From contig NZ_CP089538.1 in NCBI RefSeq assembly GCF_021233055.1, forward strand, positions 3,860,501 to 3,924,500: a stretch of DNA of 64,000 nucleotides, in the 5' to 3' direction. Below are positions 8,033-16,221 of this stretch, one piece after another (position 1 is the first letter of the stretch; each line of letters begins with the position of its first letter). Source of the DNA: Spirosoma oryzicola (GTDB lineage: Bacteria; Bacteroidota; Bacteroidia; Cytophagales; Spirosomataceae). A model generated the notes under the pieces. That model saw nothing but the letters and a program-made list of their open reading frames with translations, did not search any database and had not been told where the DNA came from. The position numbers were made by a program, and so were the translations under genes.

Positions 8033-8577
8033 TCAATTGTACAAACGATCCGTCAGGCGCTGATAGCGTAACACCCGCTTTGTGGGTTTGCCCCGGTAAT
8101 GCCGCTTCGCATAACGACCGAAGGTCTCCTGATACAACTCAAAATCGTCTCCCCGTAACTGCCTGCCTATGGTGTTGTCTAGATCCCGATACCGTTTCGA
8201 CCAAAGCTGCTTTTCGTAGTAGGTGTCAGCTAGCGCATAGCGGGAAACAAACCGACCATCGACCAAATACAACTTCCGGCAGCGCTTAGCGGTGATGGGA
8301 CAAACAAAGTAGAATACGGTTCCCTTGCCCAGGTTGCTGGGTGCAATGAGCAGATCAATGCGGCGCAACTTGCTTTCCCCCGAAACGAGTAGCGCAGCAT
8401 AACGCATTTTGCCTTCAGGCTAGCGGCCATATCGATGGTGGCGACTCGTTCACCATTACGGCTCCATCCAAGCTGGTGCGTCTTGCCGTCAATCAGACAG
8501 CCGGATTGCTTGAGGGTTGCTGTACTGAGGTAAAGTAAGTCGTCGATCGTGGTGGGACATTGAGCAATGCGGGGCAT
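8033..8577 (-). pseudogene. Zinc-ribbon-like hypothetical protein, frameshifted
   Basis: The minus strand from MPRIAQCPTTIDDLLYLSTA at 8577 runs through HQLGWSRNGERVATIDMAAS and then loses frame. The rest of the protein continues in another frame as KMRYAALLVSGESKLRRIDL, then FVCPITAKRCRKLYLVDGRF, and ends at 8033 with RYQRLTDRLYN. Adding one base near 8413-8416 joins the two parts. The C-P-x(5)-C segment with an LY strand looks like a small metal-binding or rubredoxin-like knuckle. Rebuilt length is about 182 residues. Family unknown to me; it belongs to the decayed phage-like island. Confidence 0.55.
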
Positions 8578-8710
8578 AGTGGATCGAGTTTTCCGAGTGT
8601 TGAAACCTAAATTGTTAAGGAAGATGGGTAAAAACTCTTCCTTGTCAACCAACAGAGTCAAATCAGTGACCGTTCAGAGCAGGCTAATTACTCTCGACGG
8701 TCGTGCGCGT

Positions 8711-9360
8711 TATGGAATAAAATAAACTTCATTGGCTTACAAACACGGTTTTTCCTCACTAGGTAGCGAACATAAAGGGTGTCCACTTTGCTGGACACCC
8801 TTTTTTATGGACACGGAAAACTCAATATAGTCCGGCTTCGTGCGCAGGTGATATGATGTCAGAAAAACCTTCGTGATGTTTCTACACGTCTTTTTATGGA
8901 CTCGCAAAACTCAACGTCGTTCGGCTGCACATACGCGAATTGACCAACGAAAAATCATGGCGTTGTCCATACACATCTTTTTATGGACTCGCATAAACTT
9001 CCCCTGGCTTGTTTGGGTACATACGCGTTATGGGCTCCGAAAACTCTTCGATCGATTGGGTCCCGCGCGCGTAGACTGACTCAAATAAACTTCATTTCGT
9101 TCTAGACAGGGATTTTCGCCATTCCTTTTTTATGGAGTCAAGAAACTCTTCATTTGGCCCTAAACGCTGTTTTTGCCTGTCTTATAGGCTGGCTGAAAAA
9201 ACTCAACGTTTGTTGGGCCCCGCTCTCGTAGACTGACTTGCAAAACACTTCAATTGATCAGAAAAGGTAGTTGGCTCTATAGCGACCGAAATAACTCAAT
9301 GAACCGGCATTAGGCCGAGCCTCACACGGGCGCGCACGCGTGTACGGTGTGCAATAACTT
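8711..9360. repeat. Degenerate direct-repeat array, period about 46 bp, some 14 units
   Basis: A roughly 22-bp motif, best consensus TTATGGACTCGNAAAACTCA, recurs at about 8711, 8760, 8806, 8852, 8895, 8940, 8982, 9029, 9072, 9131, 9183, 9229, 9278 and 9341, i.e. every 43-63 bases with most steps at 43-49. Units fall in two flank classes that tend to alternate: one preceded by C and a T-run (8806, 8895, 8982, 9131), the other by alternating purine-pyrimidine GCGCG or ACGCG (8711, 8852, 8940, 9029, 9072). Intervening 20-25 bases are unique. Copies are too diverged for a CRISPR. The array lies between a broken terminase small-subunit gene and a broken hypothetical gene. Function unknown; protein-binding or DNA-packaging sites are one guess. 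Confidence 0.6.
8774..8806 (+). terminator. Intrinsic-terminator-like hairpin inside the repeat array
   Basis: AAAGGGTGTCCA and its perfect complement TGGACACCCTTT flank a 6-base loop, and six T follow on the plus strand. No plus-strand gene precedes it, so it may stop antisense transcription or be a relic. Its T-run forms the upstream flank of the repeat unit at 8806. Confidence 0.55.
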
Positions 9361-9887
9361 AGTTTGTTTGGTTGAGATGGTTCATAAACGGCGGGTATTC
9401 CATCTCTAGGATGATATCGCCGTTAGACTGCTCTCGACGAACCAGAGCGCGCTGTTTCTGTTGTAGCTGCTCATCCCGACGCTGCCTGTTTTGCAAGCCT
9501 AGCTCCCGCGTAATGATGTTGGCATTGAAATAGCCTAGCACGGCTCCTTCGAACTTATGGGAGTAGATCACATCCTCAATGCGGGCAATGGCCCATTGAA
9601 AAGCCTCATCATCGCGTTTTGATTCTTTGAACTTGCGCCAATAGGATTGACCCACTCGCCAGTAAGCACACAGGCCCGAGAGGGTGTAAGGCCGAATAAG
9701 CGGTAAGTCAATCAGACAGGTTTGTTCGCCCTGTGCTGAAGTGCTCGGTCTTCATCCAGGGATTTTGGTCTACCCACTCGAAGTAATCGGTAGCGGCTTG
9801 CCATAGCGCCTGCGGAGTGGCAAAGCGGGGCGTTCGTCCGGTAGTGTGGCGTAGTCGCCAGGCTTGATTAGCCGTTTTAAAACCCAT
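9359..9887 (-). pseudogene. Phage terminase small subunit, frameshifted
   Basis: From the ATG at 9887 the minus strand reads MGFKTANQAWRLRHTTGRTP, then ALWQAATDYFEWVDQNPWMK, the usual start of terminase small subunits of Bacteroidota phages, and ends early at 9708. The rest is in another frame: AQGEQTCLIDLPLIRPYTLS, then GLCAYWRVGQSYWRKFKESK, and IEDVIYSHKFEGAVLGYFNA to the stop at 9359. The frames meet near 9725-9730 and differ by one extra or two missing bases. Terminase small subunits bind the packaging site on phage DNA and guide the large subunit. No large terminase, portal or capsid gene is present, so this is a stranded relic. Confidence 0.7.
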
Positions 9888-10057
9888 GTTGGATAGAATT
9901 AACGAAGGCTTGAAGATACAAAGAAAGCGGACTTGTCTCGCGTGCGCGCGAAACGACCGTGCATTAACCATAGAAACAGCGGAAAGGGCGATTCTGGTCC
10001 TCTGCGCTGCTTCTATTGAACGCTTCGGTTTTCACTGCCTTTGTCTTAACAGACCAA

Positions 10058-10545
10058 TCAGTTTAGGCTTGGATTGATGGGATGTAAAGGACGACCACCT
10101 GTCGGGTCGGTTATAAAACCATCATCAATATCGTCCTCGTCTTCATCGGTGTCGTACTCGTCATTATCACTGTCTGTTGGCAGGGTACCCACATACGAGT
10201 TCACCTCATTGTCCTGTACACTGGGAAAATCTTCCGGCGCATCGGGTATCAGCATCCAGGCGTTTACCGACTTGGCCTCATCAGTTACCCAGTCAAGGTT
10301 GTTGTTGATTTCCTGCGAACGACTCCAGCCAGGCATACGCTCGTCATCGAAGTCGTCATAGCGCTCGTAATGCCAATAGAACTTGCCGTCCTGAAGCATA
10401 TAAAAGCCGGGCCGAGGGTCGAACCCGACTATCTTCAAAATCATTGAATAATTGTTTATCACTGGTTCGACGTAGAGGTCAGGCGGGGCTAAGTGGCGGG
10501 GTACCATTTGCCAAGTTCAATGTCCGTGCCGGGTAGAGTTGCCAT
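10058..10545 (-). pseudogene. Acidic hypothetical protein, frameshifted near its start
   Basis: The ATG at 10545 begins MATLPGTDIELGKWYPAT and hits TAG. In the next frame the protein goes on as LAPPDLYVEPVINNYSMILK, then IVGFDPRPGFYMLQDGKFYW, to a strongly acidic tail (DSDNDEYDTDEDEDDIDD) and stop at 10058. One missing base near 10490-10497 explains the break. A shorter product could start at the Met at 10444, keeping most of the domain. It lies upstream of the terminase small subunit on the same strand, in a phage-like order, but I recognise no family. Confidence 0.55.
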
Positions 10546-11286
10546 AGTAAGTCTGGGATCAAAATTAGACCTCCAATGTAGTCAATTCAGCGATAGCAGG
10601 AAGGCCGTTTGCTTGCTCAGGCTAAACTAGCCCATGCGTTATTCCAATCGGGTGTTGTCGAAGAGTGATAGCCTGCAGGGGACGATGTAGTACGCTTAGT
10701 CGAAGTCGTATCACTATCGTACATATGCGACAGCGTGCTAGTTGACAACTCGCTATTGCAGTGCATTTGCATTTTTGCAAAACCATACCAGTTCCCTGTC
10801 TTAGATAGACATCACGCCTTATGTATTTCTACAACTGTTAAAGCAATTTCTTGGGTCTAGTAAATGGTTCTTTACCGTAAATGGGACCAAGCCAGTTGTG
10901 TTTTTATCACCAGTTTTTTCAACTCTTAACCCACTCTTGGGATGTTGTTAGCGGAACGGCGTATGGGACTAGATCTAAGTTATCTTAGCTATTTAGTTAT
11001 GATACGATTGATACTGCGGTGTAAATAAGGGGTTCTTTAGCGGCCTTGATACCCATAGAAACACCTGTTTTCAGGAAGAAGTAGAAAAACCCAGTCTACT
11101 TAACTCTATTTACCCTATTTGGAAATAGGGCTGTTTTGCTCGTTCTAATCTTTCAAAGATAGTTCAATTTTGTCTCACAATCAGGGCCCAATCTACACAT
11201 AGAAGAGGCTTTCAATTGCAGAGTAGAGCTTTGAGTATGCTGACTACATCGGTGCTATTTCTAAATTATTTAACTACTAAAACTTT
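10546..11286. other. 740-bp gap without a recognisable gene
   Basis: I find no frame on either strand with coding character. The only structure is a hairpin at 11113-11130 (CCCTATTT against AAATAGGG with no spare loop, so effectively a 7-bp stem) followed by a T-rich stretch, which could be a weak terminator. The last 60 bases are AT-rich and should contain the promoter for the gene at 11287. Confidence 0.5.
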
Positions 11287-11625
11287 ATGACTACTCTTTC
11301 ACTTGCAGACATTGAAACTGCGGTTTCAGCTGCTTTCGATCACTGGCTAGATCAGGATCCTGTAGATTTTAATCTTACACTGAGTGGTCATCAGGTCACA
11401 GTTACAATTCGCCTTGTTGATGATAGATTCAACTGCGGTATTCCAGGTTTCAATATGGCTAATGCCAATGAAAATAGCCTTCGTCAATGGGTACCTAACC
11501 ATATTGAAAAAAACGGAAATAGAGGATTATTATCACCCTGTAGAGATGCAGCCGTCAACGTCTGGTTAAAAGGTGGGGTGTATGTGATGTTTAACTTCCA
11601 CGTCAACTTAGTTAGTCCATGCTGA
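11287..11625 (+). CDS. AT-rich orphan protein of 112 residues
   Basis: It starts at an ATG 11287 and encodes a soluble protein without signal peptide or membrane segment. The first part is a helix (LADIETAVSAAFDHWLDQDP), then beta-rich sequence (DFNLTLSGHQVTVTIRLVDD), and it ends in hydrophobic strands (GGVYVMFNFHVNLVSPC). Three Cys are present, one at the very C-terminus. I recognise no family. It precedes the 283-residue gene by 142 bases on the same strand, and both are more AT-rich than the chromosome around them, so they may have arrived together. Confidence 0.6.
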   Translation: MTTLSLADIETAVSAAFDHWLDQDPVDFNLTLSGHQVTVTIRLVDDRFNCGIPGFNMANANENSLRQWVPNHIEKNGNRGLLSPCRDAAVNVWLKGGVYVMFNFHVNLVSPC

Positions 11626-11767
11626 TTACTGCTATTAATAAAAATTGTTGCTCAGTATTCTAACTGTCTTATTGATTCTCTAAAATATAAGTAGTTAACC
11701 AGTAAGTCCAAATAAGCTGAATATAGACTATAAATAAAAGTAGGCAAAACTCCTAAACTTTTTCACT

Positions 11768-12619
11768 GTGAAAACGCTAGAAAAAAAACAAGAAACACCA
11801 AAACGTACTGAAGACATTAAGATACAAATAGCTAACGCTAAAGCGTTTTTTAATGACGAAAAATTAGCTACATATGCCCCCGAAGACAATCCTTACGCCG
11901 ACAAGGATGGCTTGGTAGAGTTTATCATCGGCGTTGAGTTGGTTGATGACCCTGTTGTTGTAAAAGCATTAGTGGAGCAGAAAAAAATACTCATTGGCAT
12001 CACTTCTGTAGTTACAGATTACATCAATCGTTATTCACAAGCATACGGTAAAGAGTACAAGACAGATCCCGAGCTGTGGACATTAGCGCTTTCTAAAGTT
12101 CCTCTGATGGGGCCTAGCAAAATCGATACTCAGTCATATACAAGACATATAAAGGGTATTAGTATTGCATCTGATTTTGTAAACTTTATTCTTGATGTTG
12201 TCGCAAGCGAGGGATCTTCTGCACTAGATAGTTTTAAAAGCTTTTTGCAAAAGCAGGGAGAAGCTTTGCGATTTGGGGTTGAACAAAATAAAGACTTTTA
12301 TAAGACGATTACAGTTGGTGTTGCAGTTGAAGTATTTAAAGTTGGTGATGAAGTTATATATACGCCAAAAATTAAGCAATACCGAGTAGACTTTGACCGA
12401 TCAAATACTAAATGGTCGTCAGCTTGTGCTAGTGCTGAATTTGTTGATATAAACTTTAACTACATGTACGCAGCTAATGTGTTTGATTATGAAGCCTTAG
12501 AAGATCCGGAAATAAAAAAAGCTTTTGATGATTTTCTTCGAGGTAGCAGAAAAGCGCAGATCGAAAATGCTACAACATTCTTCAATGATGACTTTCCTCC
12601 TAAAAACCCTGTTCAATAA
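11768..12619 (+). CDS. AT-rich orphan protein, 283 residues; possible Evf-like factor
   Basis: Translation appears to start at a GTG (11768). The protein is soluble, largely helical, with no signal peptide, and has a single Cys, residue 220, in WSSACASAEF. Segments such as VAVEVFKVGDEVIYTPKI (about 185-202) are beta-rich. Its two ends resemble each other: IQIANAKAFFND at about 19-30 and AQIENATTFFND at about 263-274. Length and the position of the lone Cys recall the Erwinia virulence factor Evf (281 residues, acylated at Cys209), but I could not test this and it is only a suggestion. A strong hairpin terminator follows at 12668-12708. Base composition suggests horizontal acquisition. Confidence 0.6.
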   Translation: MKTLEKKQETPKRTEDIKIQIANAKAFFNDEKLATYAPEDNPYADKDGLVEFIIGVELVDDPVVVKALVEQKKILIGITSVVTDYINRYSQAYGKEYKTDPELWTLALSKVPLMGPSKIDTQSYTRHIKGISIASDFVNFILDVVASEGSSALDSFKSFLQKQGEALRFGVEQNKDFYKTITVGVAVEVFKVGDEVIYTPKIKQYRVDFDRSNTKWSSACASAEFVDINFNYMYAANVFDYEALEDPEIKKAFDDFLRGSRKAQIENATTFFNDDFPPKNPVQ

Positions 12620-12667
12620 TATATGACAGGTGTAATTGTAATCAAGTACAGATAGGTATTTTATAAA

Positions 12668-12708
12668 TAGGTAGCATAGGGATAACTTAAAAATTCCTAT
12701 GCTATCTA
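12668..12708. terminator. Bidirectional hairpin terminator
   Basis: TAGGTAGCATAGGGA pairs with TTCCTATGCTATCTA over about 14 positions around an 11-base AT-rich loop, with A- and T-rich flanks. It lies between the end of the 283-residue gene (plus) and the end of the endonuclease pseudogene (minus), so it can serve both. Confidence 0.75.
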
Positions 12709-12710
12709 TT

Positions 12711-13594
12711 TTACTTTGCTATAAATCGTAACAAGCTATTATCGACTCTGTCTTTAGTAATCCACTGCCCACTCTCTGGCACGTTCGATAGTAAATAATA
12801 GCATGCCTGCCGTTCTAGTTCATCAACACTGACCCAGTAGTTACCCTAAGACTGTTCATCAACAGCGTTTGTATTGGGCATCCACACGGCGGTAACTCGT
12901 GTCTGAGCATACGGTTCACATCGTCCTAACTCTACCAGTAAGACGACAATCGCCTTCCAGAGCGCAGCCGGTACGCTTAGCTTACCTCCGGCGATACTGC
13001 TTGCGTTCCCGTTGTCACCATCCCCTGCTCTATCCGCTGTCCTGGCAATTATGTACAGTTCATTTCCTTAAGTAACTGATGTACGGGTGCGTTCTTCAGG
13101 AGTTGCAAGACTTGCCGGTGCAGGTTGGGACCTATGATAACAGTGCGGATAAATAAAGTGCGGTTTTCCTATATCCTGATCATTAATAGGGCAAGATAGG
13201 CCGTCGCGATGGTAGTCGCTTTCAAATCTTATGTTTGTGCAATCTGTGTGCCTTGCTCGGTACCAGCTAGTTGGTAATGCTAGATCAAGGATAAAATTTC
13301 TGGTATAACGTGAAGCCAATCCTTTTAAAACAGCGCTTAGGCGCCAGTTGCAACAGTTTGCTGTTTATGTCGACGATTGTGAGATACGCTATAGGTTGGC
13401 TGAGTAATCAACTATACGTTTGGAATAGACTCTGAGGCCCTAGTGTTATCAAGATAACCTAGCGCTATGTTGTCGTCTCGGGTTGGTTCTGTATGTTGAG
13501 GAACCGAAATGGAGGGCTGTTTACACTGCTCCAGGCTAAGGATGAGCAGTAAGCAGCTTATGAATTTAAAACATTGGATAAACCCGTGTTTCAT
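12711..13594 (-). pseudogene. Lipoprotein DNA/RNA non-specific endonuclease (NUC1 family), decayed
   Basis: The minus strand from ATG 13594 begins as a lipoprotein (MKHGFIQCFKFISCLLLI, lipobox LSLEQC) with TRDDNIALGYLDN, and stops with TAG at 13412. Homology continues in pieces: LITQPTYSVSHNR, then another frame WRLSAVLKGLASRYTRNF and LPTSWYRARHTDCTN. A garbled HRDGLSCPINDQD follows where DRGHxCPSxDR should hold the catalytic His. A TAA at about 13068 replaces an expected Gln before GNELYIIARTADR, and then come GGKLSVPAALWKAIVVLL, TRVTAVWMPNTN, a TAG near 12848 for Trp, and YWVSVDELERQ to TAA at 12711. Intact members are periplasmic or secreted magnesium nucleases. With at least three stops and two frame changes this copy is dead. 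Confidence 0.75.
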
Positions 13595-13655
13595 TACTCC
13601 CCCCTATCCTTTCAATGCTTATATAAAAAGTGTTGTATGCAAATCCGTATGCAAA

Positions 13656-13686
13656 CAAAAAACCGCCAACGTTTCCGAAGGCGGCT
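13656..13686 (-). terminator. Terminator following the tRNA-Thr gene
   Basis: On the minus strand AGCCGCC, a 12-base loop and GGCGGT are followed by a run of seven T. It lies 22 bases after the tRNA 3' end. Confidence 0.7.
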
Positions 13687-13707
13687 TAAGTTGCTGGTTA
13701 TCAACTG

Positions 13708-13791
13708 AGCCAGTGGAGGGATTCGAACCCCCGACGCGCTTGCGCATCCTGATTACAAATCAGGCGGAATCGACCGCTATCCGACACTGGC
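13708..13791 (-). tRNA. tRNA-Thr (anticodon UGU) with a long variable arm
   Basis: The 7-bp acceptor stem GCCAGTG/CACTGGC is perfect. The D-arm has a 3-bp stem GGA/TCC and contains the GG of the loop. The anticodon arm is CCTGA TTTGTAA TCAGG with anticodon TGT. The T-arm is GGGGG TTCGAAT CCCTC. Base 73 is T and CCA is not encoded. The variable region is 15 bases (ATGCGCAAGCGCGTC) and can form its own stem, a class II layout normally seen in Ser, Leu and Tyr tRNAs, not Thr. The 3' end faces the decayed island at lower coordinates, the usual side for integration of tRNA-targeting elements. Confidence 0.85.
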
Positions 13792-13878
13792 AATCCTTAC
13801 ATTCGGCAATCAGATGACCTATTCCCGAATTGTGATGCAAAAGTAGTGCTTCTATATGAGACATGCAATACTCATGCG

Positions 13879-13918
13879 TAAAATCTTGGCCGAATATTTT
13901 TATCCGGCCAAGATTTTA
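13879..13918. terminator. Terminator of the DUF349 gene
   Basis: TAAAATCTTGGCCG and its perfect complement CGGCCAAGATTTTA flank a 12-base AT-rich loop directly beside the stop codon at 13919. On the minus strand the stem ends in a short T-run. Confidence 0.8.
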
Positions 13919-16126
13919 CTAGGCTTGTGCTACTTTCAGTTGATGACGTAGTTCATCGAGTTGCTTTTCAGCATCGGCGATCTTTTTGTCAATATCAGCC
14001 CGTAATTTATCGGCGTTCTTCGAGCGGGCGAAGAATTCGATGTTATTCCGGTACGTAGCAATATCATTTTCAATCGCTGTAATTCGACGGCGAATATCGT
14101 TTTCACGTTTGTTGCCTCCGCCATCACGCTCACCCCGGTTGAAGTCACGGCCACCAGCACGAGTTACTTCGGCTTCATTCTGAAGCATCACCCGTTCTTT
14201 GTCTTTCGCCGGAATCTTACCCGTAGCACCTACCAACGCATTTACGGCGTTGATATAGCGCTTTTGCGTAGCCTGCATGTCCTTCTTGGGGACAAAACCA
14301 ATGCCATTCCACTCTTTTTTGAAATCATTCAACTCCGATAGGTCTGCATTTTCATTGGCAGCTGCTTCGATCCGCTCAATCAGGGCAATTTTCTTAGTCA
14401 GGTTCGCTTCAAACTCGCGTTCCGTTTCCTGATTCTTCGAGCGCTTTTTGTTAAAGAAAGCGTCACAGGCTGCTTTGAAGCGGTCGAAGATGGAATTCTT
14501 TTGCTTTTCCGGCACCTGACCAATATTCTTCCACTGACGTTGCAGTTCGATTACGGTCTGTGTAGCTTCTGGTGATTCCTCCCCCGAAGCCAGAATTGAT
14601 TCTACCTGCTCACAGAGTTCAGTTTTGGCCCGCAGGTTTTCCTCCCGCTTGCTTTCCAGTTGCTTGAAGAATTCGCCTTTGTTGTGGAAGAACGTTTTCA
14701 ACGACGCCCAGAACTTTTTGCTCAGCTCCTTGCCTTCTTCACGCGGCATCGGCCCTTTGATCGCGTTCCAGCGATCCTGAAGCGCCATAACTGTCTTCGT
14801 CTTATCGTTCCAGTCGTTGATACTGTTGGATGTAAACGAAGTCAGCGGTATCAGTTCTTCGTAGATCGCCGATTTCTCTTCGTAGAGCTGAGCCGATTCT
14901 TTCCGTTGCTCGTTGGTTTGGTCCCGACGTTTGTCGTACAATACGTCCAGAGCAGCTTTCATACGACCCCACAATACTTCCTGTTCTGCCTTGGGTGCCG
15001 GACCGATATGCTTGTATTCTTCAAACAGAGCATTGGCTTCGTCAATCGTCTGCCGGGTTACCGGTGTTTCTTCGGCGGCTTTCGCCATGCCTTCTACTTT
15101 CTCGATTACCTCGGATTTCAGAGCCGCATTGCGCTTCCGATCCAGTTCTTTCAACTCGAAATAAATATTCCGGTTGCTATAGTAGCGATCAACGAGCGCG
15201 TGGTAGGTAGCCCACAACGTTGCGTTGTGCGGGGAGTTCATGTTCCCGGCGGCTTTCCACTCGTCCTGAATTTTTTTAAACTCGTTCCAGCTTATTTTTG
15301 GATCACCAGCGTTGTTTTCGTCGGTTTCAACCAGCTCACGCAACCGCGTCAGCAAGTCTGTTTTGGCCGCAAAGTTGGTGTCTTTGGCTTTGTCCAGATT
15401 CTGGAAGTACGTATTTTTCTGGCTCTTGATCTGCTTATACAGATCATCGAACCGCTGAATCGTTTCGTCGAATTTATACTCGAAGCCTTCTTCAGCACCC
15501 GTTTCAGCAACGTAGCTCTGCAACGCAGCTTCCCGTTCGGCCCGCTTCATCTGGTCGAACAATGGCTTAACTTCCTTGAGCACCTGATCGGCTTTCTTGA
15601 AATCGCCGGGGGTTACAGCCGCTGAACTAGTCACTGCCAATTGTGATTCCAGCAGATCAACGAAGTCCTGCTTCGAGAACTGGCTATAATCAACCGAAGG
15701 AGCCGCTGCTTCGTCGTCCGTATCCGGTACATCGGCATACTGCTCGGCAACATCCCCTGTCGATTCAGGAGTGGCTTCAGCTGTAGGCTTCTCTGTCTTT
15801 TCTGCGACGGTCTCCAACGTAGCCTGCTGGGCATCCTGCGGTTCGGCAGCCGATGCAGAAGCCTCGCTGGCCGCACCCTCTGATTCGGACTCGGCAGCGG
15901 GAGCGTCGGCGGGTGATTCTTGTATATCCGCAGCACCCGTTGCGTCCGGCTGGGTTTCAGCCGTTGGAGCCGGTGAAGTCTCCGCCGGTTCGGGCGTAGT
16001 TTCCGTGCCCTCGACTGCCTGGTTAGGTTGCGTCGTGGTGTCTTCGGGTGTATTAACTGCCAGGTCGCCGGTAGCCTGATTCGTGGTGTCCGGTTGCTGG
16101 TTAATTTCCTGTTCTTGGTTTGCCAT
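13919..16126 (-). CDS. DUF349-repeat protein with acidic low-complexity N-terminus
   Basis: 735 residues from [11 protein letters not shown]; a longer frame from 16165 adds 13 residues that overlap the pdxH promoter and is unlikely. Residues 1 to about 140 are rich in Ala, Glu, Pro and Thr and disordered. The rest is a series of DUF349 modules, each a helical block with the pattern K-x-x-x-x-[DE]-x-W-K or QRQWKNIG (examples near the [10 protein letters not shown] and [11 protein letters not shown] sequences). The last 50 residues are a coiled coil ([18 protein letters not shown]). The family is widespread in bacteria and its biochemical role is not settled. It is divergently arranged with pdxH, 95 bases apart. 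Confidence 0.85.
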   Translation of the reverse strand: MANQEQEINQQPDTTNQATGDLAVNTPEDTTTQPNQAVEGTETTPEPAETSPAPTAETQPDATGAADIQESPADAPAAESESEGAASEASASAAEPQDAQQATLETVAEKTEKPTAEATPESTGDVAEQYADVPDTDDEAAAPSVDYSQFSKQDFVDLLESQLAVTSSAAVTPGDFKKADQVLKEVKPLFDQMKRAEREAALQSYVAETGAEEGFEYKFDETIQRFDDLYKQIKSQKNTYFQNLDKAKDTNFAAKTDLLTRLRELVETDENNAGDPKISWNEFKKIQDEWKAAGNMNSPHNATLWATYHALVDRYYSNRNIYFELKELDRKRNAALKSEVIEKVEGMAKAAEETPVTRQTIDEANALFEEYKHIGPAPKAEQEVLWGRMKAALDVLYDKRRDQTNEQRKESAQLYEEKSAIYEELIPLTSFTSNSINDWNDKTKTVMALQDRWNAIKGPMPREEGKELSKKFWASLKTFFHNKGEFFKQLESKREENLRAKTELCEQVESILASGEESPEATQTVIELQRQWKNIGQVPEKQKNSIFDRFKAACDAFFNKKRSKNQETEREFEANLTKKIALIERIEAAANENADLSELNDFKKEWNGIGFVPKKDMQATQKRYINAVNALVGATGKIPAKDKERVMLQNEAEVTRAGGRDFNRGERDGGGNKRENDIRRRITAIENDIATYRNNIEFFARSKNADKLRADIDKKIADAEKQLDELRHQLKVAQA

Positions 16127-16221
16127 GTTGGGAACGTACCGATTACTTTTGCAAAAGTACGACAATATGCGGATTTTCCTGTATTCCAGCCGTTGAAAAG
16201 CCGTTAAACAAACTCAGCAGT

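Noticed and set aside
8873..9079. 68-codon open frame through the repeats (FLWTR and HTR motifs)
   Set aside because: It has no start signal and its repetition simply follows the DNA repeats; frame is not kept over the rest of the array.
8711..9360. CRISPR array
   Set aside because: Repeats differ too much from one another, spacings vary from 43 to 63 bases, and no cas gene is nearby.
8711..9360. Integron-type attC cassette array, because ACTCAAC and GTTGGGC resemble the core sites
   Set aside because: Only one or two copies show the pattern, no integrase gene is present and the units contain no genes.
13708..13735. Copy of the tRNA 3' end at the far edge of the island (attL)
   Set aside because: I looked for the acceptor/T-arm sequence in 1.7-2.1 kb and found none; a proper alignment is needed.
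14660..15625. 321-codon frame opposite the DUF349 gene
   Set aside because: Antisense shadow of a strongly supported gene; Phe/Arg-rich composition is typical of such shadows.
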